Assembly: GCF_000005505.3 (NCBI RefSeq) | Contig: NC_016132.3 | Location: forward strand, 45,398,914 to 45,462,913 | Origin: Brachypodium distachyon | Taxonomy: Eukaryota > Streptophyta > Magnoliopsida > Poales > Poaceae | Length of the DNA stretch: 64,000 bases | Direction of reading: 5' to 3' | The notes under the pieces: model-generated | The model's input: only the letters and a program-made list of their open reading frames with translations | The model's database searches: none | What the model was told of the DNA's origin: nothing | Part shown: positions 58,012-64,000 of the stretch, in pieces | Position numbering within the stretch: position 1 is the stretch's first letter | Layout: the number at the start of each line of letters is the position of its first letter | Program-made: the position numbers and the translations under genes

Positions 58012-58665
58012 CGAACCCTAGCCGCAGGTTCCCCTCGTCTAAAAGAAACCCTAGCCGCCGTCTTCTTTCGAAGAAACTTCAATCTCCAGCGGTTCCACTC
58101 GTCTCTAACGGCCGATCTAGCCTTAAGAGACGAGTGGAACCACGGATCAATGTCTGACATCAAGTTTTGTTGTCTTCTTTCGCTAGGTTTTTGTGTGCTT
58201 CTCGATGGCGTCTTGACGATGGAGACGTCGTCGTCTAGAAGATTGGTGTTCTGGCTCCTTCGTCGTCCTGGTGTAGGCGTTGCAACCTATATCATGGAGT
58301 CAGTGGTCCTCACGACACGTCTTTTCGGTTTGCTGGTCTTTTTCCTTATGAATTCATTGATGGAGAAGTAGTTTTATAGCTTGTCTCGCAAAGGGTATTA
58401 CCGTTTGAGGTAGGCGGCTCATGCGGCTTTTCAAAACGTCTGAGGTTAGTTCAGCTTGTGCAAGTATGGTATTTTGCAATTTTGTCAATGAATACGTTGA
58501 GAAGTATCAAGATGCGAAAGATGGATCAAAAGAAGTTTACTTCGAAGGACTACAATGAAACTTTTAGTTTTGTTGAGTATCTTTGTTATTTGTGTTCGTT
58601 CGTGTATCGATCTTTTGTATTTTTCGTTTGAATCAATAAAGCCGGATCGTTGCTAAAAAAAAAAT
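58012..58665 (+). mobile_element. Polyadenylated retroposon with 11-bp TSD
   Basis: The flanks carry AGTCTTAACGA at 58001-58011 and again at 58666-58676. The insert ends with AATCAATAAAG, then GTTGCT and an A run (58655-58664), the mark of LINE-driven retroposition. Near its start a 16-bp stem GGTTCCACTCGTCTCT pairs with its inverse (58091-58106 and 58126-58141). A 73-codon frame at 58150 has no known domain. It may be a short LINE 3' end, a SINE or a retroposed transcript. Confidence 0.8.
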
Positions 58666-58676
58666 AGTCTTAACGA

Positions 58677-61599
58677 GGAGGCATGGAAATATTGGGCCAC
58701 GTGCTATTTTTGCAAACAATGGGCTTACAGGCCCCTTTGTTTTTTTACGAACTGTAGGCCCATTCTAGCTGCCTAGCTGGGCTTCACAAGGCAATAACCA
58801 AAGCTAAGCCTGCCTGCCACCTCTCAAAAAAAACCTAAGCCCGCCAAGGAAAGGGGTGGCGTGCGATTGTTCAGATGTGATCATCAAAGGTTTCTCAATC
58901 CTCTCTCAAAAAAAGTGATCAACAATATTCATGCCCTCTCGAGAAAAAAGAAGAAGCAATACTCATGTGATTCTCTAAAAACAAAGCAAAATCCGTGCGA
59001 TAAAACGAAGCTCTCTCGATACTTGAAAAGACCTGAACTAGAGGAAGATTTTCTTAACTTTCGTAGAACCTGTGTCCTTGGACCACTGCTGCATGCAATT
59101 GCAAACAGTAGCGCACACCAGTACAACACAAAGAATCACACTCAGCTCAGAATCCTCGACTTAAATAGCATGCTGGGTAAATATACTTTCTAGAAACGTA
59201 ACTTAACGTGCCAGAGCCTGGCACAGCCGCACAGGGATACTCCTGGCACGGATTCTGGATCGAGGCCAATGCACGGACCGACGCACCGACGGCACCGTAA
59301 GTACGGCACATCCTTGTACCGAAGGCTTGGATATATCCTACAGCGATCGATGTGCACGTGCATGCTTAATTAACCGCGCGCGGACACTCAAATTCCCTGA
59401 TGATCTGGGCGCATGCCCATGGCGTACGTACGTGCAGCGATCGTTCACGGATCTTGTCAAGTTCACCCGACTCCACTTTGTTCCTTTGCTCAGACAGGTT
59501 GTACCGGCGCAACGCCAACCATCAACTGGCGCATATACGAACGCCCCCGTACCGGTGGCTTGTTTCGTCCGAGCTCACGAGCGAAGGGAAGGACCATTGG
59601 CATATTCGCGGTGCAGAGGTTAGGAGGGTTTACTCGATGGATGCTCGTGAAAACAAGACGTGCTAGCGAACGCGATGATTTTGGTCCGGACTCCGGAGTA
59701 TGCTACCCTGCAGCCTGCACGGCGTCGGAAGGGCGTGGAGCCCTGGAGTATGGGTGCGTACAGCGTATGTGTAGGCGGCAGTACAACAGTGGAGCTGGCC
59801 ACGCGTGCATACATACGTCTGGTCGATCTGGCGCCACCACGTTGACGGATCTGAGATGCACATTTATTGGGCGATCGCCGTCTGGTCGTCTCCTGCGTTA
59901 GCTCTGGATAATGAATTCAGTTTAATTAATTTGTCCTTTTTTTATAAGACTGCCAGTAGAGTGTACTGTAGTCCTTTTTGTCACGATCTGGATGGTTTGG
60001 CAGTGGCAGCCGATCGAGTGTCTTTTGGAGCCTAACTAATTAACCTATCGGTTATAGAGCGCTCCGGTTCCAAGCTTTTGAAGTCTTGACGGCATCTTTT
60101 TTTTTCCGAAACAGAGATCAGTAGCTGACATCTTTTTTTTACGCACTTTTCACTACTCAGTCCACGGTAGATCGATTACTATAACCCCACAACTGAGGGC
60201 GCTCCGGGACGACCGCGCAGGGACGAGTCAACCAGCAACCCTCGGCCCTCGCTAGTCAGACGCATTATTACAAACTTGTTGTCGGCTGCGTGATCGGACG
60301 TGTTTTTACCACAGTGCCCCTATTGAATCCTAGTTCCCGTGCGCACCGGCTGCCAACTCGTAGCGTGGGTGCAGTCATTGCACGAGTCCGTTGCGTGTTT
60401 GCGTCTCTTGCACGTTGCAAGTGGAATTAATACGCGCGCGTCTAATTTGAATAGAATGTTCTGGTAATAAACTCACAAATATGCGAGGTGCGTCTCTTAT
60501 AGGAGTTCTGAATCAAGCTGTTTTCCGAGAGATCCTTTCCGGGGGAAGGAACCAAATTGTCGGCTCTAGTGTACGGAATAAGAAAAAAGTGTTTGTAGCT
60601 GCCACCAATATCAACTCGAAAAACAAATGAGACGGCTCGTTTCTGGTTCTGCCTAGGAAGATGGTTAAAATGGGCAAGCGGTTAGCCGGTTAGTACTGTT
60701 CATCTTTGCCTCCTTTGGATTTCCTTGGCGCGTTCACAGCGCGGGGCAAGAAAACAGCGCGCGCGTTACACCGGAAGTCTGGAACTCGATCTGTAGCGAA
60801 ACTCGCTCTGAAAGGAATGGCATGAGTGTGTGTGTACTTCCACCAGGCCACCATCACCAGACGCTTGTTTACTCGTTGCGGTGAGCGCGGTGGACGCCGA
60901 AGGTACAGACAGCGCACACCTGGTGCAGATCCCGTGGTCCCACGTGCAGAGATCCACGTCCCGTTCAGCGGCAAAACGTTATAAAATGGCATCTCGCCCG
61001 CTGCCTGGTGGACCCGCGGTCCAGAGTAACAAGGAAGAAGAAGACAGAAGCCAAATCCGACGTGTCATGTCATCCGATACATATGATTTGCTAATTACTC
61101 CACCCTTTTTTTTAGAGGAACTAATTACTCCTACCTGACACGGTCATCAAGTGGCAATCATTGCATGGGCCGCTGTAGAACTACCGCCAACCGTATGCTT
61201 ACGATGAGAGTTAAATACTTTGTGACTGCAGTATGCAGAAGCAGAATGCCTACTCTGTTCTTCGTAACGTCCTGTACAATATACTCCTACCTAACGGGAC
61301 AAACTACTTCAGACCACTAATTTCCCATGTGGGGGATGCATCATTCATCTTTGCCCGATCGAGGTACCACACGACGACATCATAGGAAATTTCTTGATGG
61401 TTTAACTTGTCTAGAAAAAAAGTAATTAACGCCATTATTTACACGGAAAACACCTTAAATCATCTTTACGTTTTGTATTGCTGTATAACTAGGTTATTTA
61501 TAAGGATAAGATTAAAGGTCAAATGTAACATTTGAACTTGGTATTATATAAGCACAAAAAATACCCCGCAAAAGTAGCATTGCACTTTTTTATAGTAGA
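58677..61599. other. Intergenic, no gene recognised
   Basis: A mix of AT-rich and balanced sequence with short overlapping open frames on both strands (for example 59413-59901). No domain, intron-exon pattern or transposon end that I can support was found. Confidence 0.4.
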
Positions 61600-61614
61600 A
61601 ACTCTCAGATAGTT

Positions 61615-61852
61615 TTTTTTTAGAAACACAGTACAAACGCAGACGCTCACACACGCGGGCCGGCCGTTCTTGAGACATTGACGAAATCATCGCAGGCGTC
61701 TCGCTGTTGACGGGTACGTCACCTACCACTAAAAGAATAGCGCCGGCTAAATCCTGAAATAAATCCAGGTAAATGTGAGCACACATGTCAAGTCTAGGAT
61801 TCGAACCTGGATGGGATGGTTCCACCACAAGGAACCACACCACTCAGTTCAC
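61615..61852 (-). mobile_element. tRNA-derived SINE
   Basis: Read on the minus strand it has an A-box-like TGAACTGAGTGGTGTGG and a perfect B box GGTTCGAATCC (61797-61807). A body of about 180 bases ends TGTACTGTGTTTCT and an A run (T run at 61614-61621 on +). The flanks AACTCTCAGATAGTT (61600-61614) and AACTCTCAGATGGTT (61853-61867) are a 15-bp target duplication with one mismatch. Internal promoter, tail and TSD together are decisive for a SINE. The ending is one I associate with grass SINEs. Confidence 0.88.
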
Positions 61853-61919
61853 AACTCTCAGATGGTTTTACATAATAATTATGTGTGTTCTTTCATACGC
61901 AGTCACTCGCAAATGATCA

Positions 61920-62033
61920 TACTCCCTCCGTCCCAGATTACTGTAAGTGACTATTACATGTATCTAGACGCTTTTTAGACATATATATACATACATATTT
62001 GAACAAATTTGAGTCACTTAATATGTGACGGAG
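61920..62033. mobile_element. Stowaway-type MITE
   Basis: It begins TA-CTCCCTCCGTCCCAGATTA and ends TATGTGACGGAG, the inverse of the left end but lacking its last bases. It lies about 50 bp right of the SINE. Confidence 0.75.
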
Positions 62034-62324
62034 ATTTTTTTTAAGGGTGCGATTTTCTGTCCATTCCCCATTTCATACTTTTTGAAAACTTAAAAGTACA
62101 GTTTTTGCTATGCTTTACAATCATAGGTTGGTATGTGTCAAGGTTCTAAAATCGCTTAATAGTTATGAGGATCTAGCCCCAAAGATCTTTTTAGGTACAC
62201 TTTTGTGAGGATCTCTGGTTGTGATCCATCTTATGTACCGTTACGTCGGTCTATCAGCTTTGGGTTGCTAATAATGAATTATGATCATGTATGAGCTATG
62301 ATCTATGGGAATGTCTCGGGTAAA

Positions 62325-62785
62325 ATCCTCTTTTTAGTGAAGATTTGAAAACTTTAAATCATGACCATTAAATCTAAAATAAATACATGTAATGGCGATC
62401 TTCTAATCACTTAACATATCTTATCAAAACCCACCAGACTTAAAAATCATGTCGAATCACTTAAATCCTCTTACATTTACTTAATAGTTACTATCAGCTC
62501 ATTAAAAATCACTTAAAATTGGTGATGTCTCTAATTTCGTCCACTCATGTAGAATTCCTGGCTCCGTCCCTGGACATTAGATGTGGATCCTCTAATCACT
62601 TAACATATTTTATGAGAATCCCACTAGACCTCCAATCACGTGGGTGTTTTCTTTTCATAAAATACGTTTAAGTGATTAGAGGTTTCATATTTTATCTGAT
62701 CTGTTTATTTGAGATCTAATGGCTAGTATTGAAAGTTTTCAAGTTTTCATTGAATAAAGATTTTCACTTATTTATTACTTTTCGA
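62325..62785. mobile_element. Fold-back element with ~130-bp inverted arms
   Basis: The left arm (about 62325-62455) contains TTGAAAACTTT, CCATTAAATCT, AAATAAA and CTAATCACTTAA. The right arm (about 62645-62785) carries the same phrases inverted, with mismatches. A tighter pair, CCTCTAATCACTTAA (62589) and its inverse (62665-62682), lies inside. No gene and no clear target duplication were seen. Confidence 0.65.
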
Positions 62786-63568
62786 AAAAGAGGGTAACCC
62801 CCGGCCTCGGCATCGAAGATTTTCACTTGATACATCAGCATGATCTATTTAGGTATATTTATAAAGGACTACCGATTGCACATGAAATAGATTGCTTCAT
62901 GTAAGCCATGTCGGCGACGATACAGATGTAGGAGCACATAGGCAAGGCTTGACGCAGCACACATGGCCTACGGTGAACCAAAGGCAGCAATGAGATATAC
63001 ATTTTCTATCAAATTTTGCAAGCAGATTTTTTTACGGTCGTAAGTACTATCATTCACATATTTGTTTGTTCGTTTCAGGCGCTCATGCTTCGACTACCGC
63101 GAGGCATTTTCGCCTCTCTCAGTCAGAGTTGCTAAAGCGGTGGTTCCAGTTCCAGGAAGTTCCAAAAGTCTTTTTTTTTTCTTTTCCTCGAATATATAGT
63201 TTTTGAGCCGTACATGGTACATGCCGTGACGATAACACACGTACAACAGTTGCTATAGCGGCACTGCAGCACGCCGCAAGGGTCAAGGCTCCAGCCTTCT
63301 TGCTCCGCGTCCCCTGCCAATCATGCTCTCGACCCCAGGGCGCCCTTCCCTCATCTCCCCGCAACCAGCTTTCTAACCCGAGGTTGGACCGTTCCTCGGA
63401 CACTGCGCCCGCCCTTTCCGCTTAAACCCCGAGGCTAACACCAAGTCACCAACCGAGAGCAGCACGCTGAACACCTCCAATGCCCGCCGCGACCCAATCC
63501 TAAACCTGCCCGTACGTTTCTTGCTCCGCGGCCAAATATCGCGGGGGCCGTACGCCCGTGCACTCACC
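62786..63568. other. Promoter region of CHUP1-like gene
   Basis: Intergenic sequence becoming GC-rich towards the gene. No TATA box or repeat stands out. Confidence 0.4.
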
Positions 63569-64000
63569 ATGGTGGCCGGGCGCGTCAAGGCGGCCATGGG
63601 CTTCCACAGCAATCCCAAGGCGCCCAAGTCGCCGGCTCCCGCCGAGGGGCACACACAGACGCCGGCCCGGGCTCCGCCGTCGTCCTCCTCCTCCTCCTCG
63701 CCCGCGACGGCATCAAAGGCGTCGTCGGCGTTCGCGCGGTCCTTGGGCGCTTACTTCCCGCGCTCGTCTTCGCAGGTGCAGCCCGCGCGCGCGCCGCCAG
63801 AAGTCGCCGGGCTGCTGCGCGCCATCGAGCAGCTCCAGGAGAGGGAGTCGCGCCTCCGCGTCGAGCTGCTGGAGCAGAAGATACTCAAGGAGACCGTGGC
63901 CATTGTCCCCTTCTTGGAGGCCGAGCTGGCCGCGAAGAGCGGCGAGCTCGAGAAATGCAAGGAGGCCGCGGCCCGGCTCGAGTCGGAGAACATGCGGCTG
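63569..64000 (+). CDS. CHUP1-like coiled-coil protein, 5' part only
   Basis: From the ATG at 63569 (CACCATGG context) 144 codons are open to the window edge. The start MVAGRVKAAMGF, a basic Ser/Pro-rich linker, FARSLGAYFPRSSSQVQP (about residues 63-80), and a heptad-rich coiled coil (about residues 84-144: LQERESRLRVELLEQKIL, then KETVAIVPFLEAEL) match the N-terminus of CHUP1-like/IPGA1-type proteins as I know them. CHUP1 itself tethers chloroplasts to actin; relatives act on cortical microtubules. No hydrophobic N-terminal anchor like that of CHUP1 is seen, so a relative rather than CHUP1 itself is likely. The rest of the gene lies beyond the window. Confidence 0.8.
   Translation, partial: MVAGRVKAAMGFHSNPKAPKSPAPAEGHTQTPARAPPSSSSSSSPATASKASSAFARSLGAYFPRSSSQVQPARAPPEVAGLLRAIEQLQERESRLRVELLEQKILKETVAIVPFLEAELAAKSGELEKCKEAAARLESENMRL

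Noticed and set aside
59327..59901. Overlapping frames suggesting a small gene
   Set aside because: Three overlapping frames of similar length exist on both strands, and none shows a domain or splice pattern.

Overview
The window is nuclear DNA from a grass, most likely a pooid close to wheat or barley. Exons are GC-rich with GT-AG introns, and Stowaway-type MITEs, a Tat-lineage Gypsy retrotransposon and a 15-kb CACTA transposon are nested between genes. A piece of plastid DNA lies inside an intron. The species call is an inference from repeat style, not from a search.

Genes, left to right, all on the + strand: (1) a class II phospholipase A1 (PLA1) gene, 132-2031, two exons; (2) a second PLA1 gene whose exons at 3104-3703 and 12151-12783 are separated by an 8.4-kb intron full of small repeats; (3) a four-exon GDSL esterase/lipase, 16073-22244, with a plastid 23S rRNA/trnA-region insertion in its last intron; (4) an intronless wax synthase-like membrane O-acyltransferase, 22855-23931, with a long hairpin in its leader; (5) a decayed Ulp1-like peptidase fragment near 24.5-25.3 kb; (6) a third PLA1 gene, 55668-57500, which alone of the three begins with a signal-peptide-like segment; (7) the first 144 codons of a CHUP1-like coiled-coil protein, running off the right edge.

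Between the wax synthase and the third PLA1 lie about 29 kb of transposons. A 13.4-kb Tat-type LTR retrotransposon (26220-39640; LTRs about 5% diverged by hand count; gag-pol broken by frameshifts and stops; antisense extra ORF) is followed by three 80-bp tandem repeats. Next comes a 14.9-kb CACTA element (40176-55063, TSD TAA) with decayed TNPD, TNPA and Ulp1 genes. A 3.3-kb TG...CA insertion with a TTTAC duplication (45850-49153), probably a solo LTR, sits inside the CACTA element.

The right flank (57.5-63.5 kb) holds a polyadenylated retroposon with an 11-bp TSD, a tRNA-derived SINE with A and B boxes, a Stowaway MITE and a fold-back element. The intact host genes (three acyl hydrolases, one GDSL esterase, one acyl-alcohol acyltransferase) are all lipid-metabolism genes, so a lipid gene cluster expanded by tandem PLA1 duplication and split by transposons is a reasonable hypothesis. 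No wholly new system can be proven from sequence alone.
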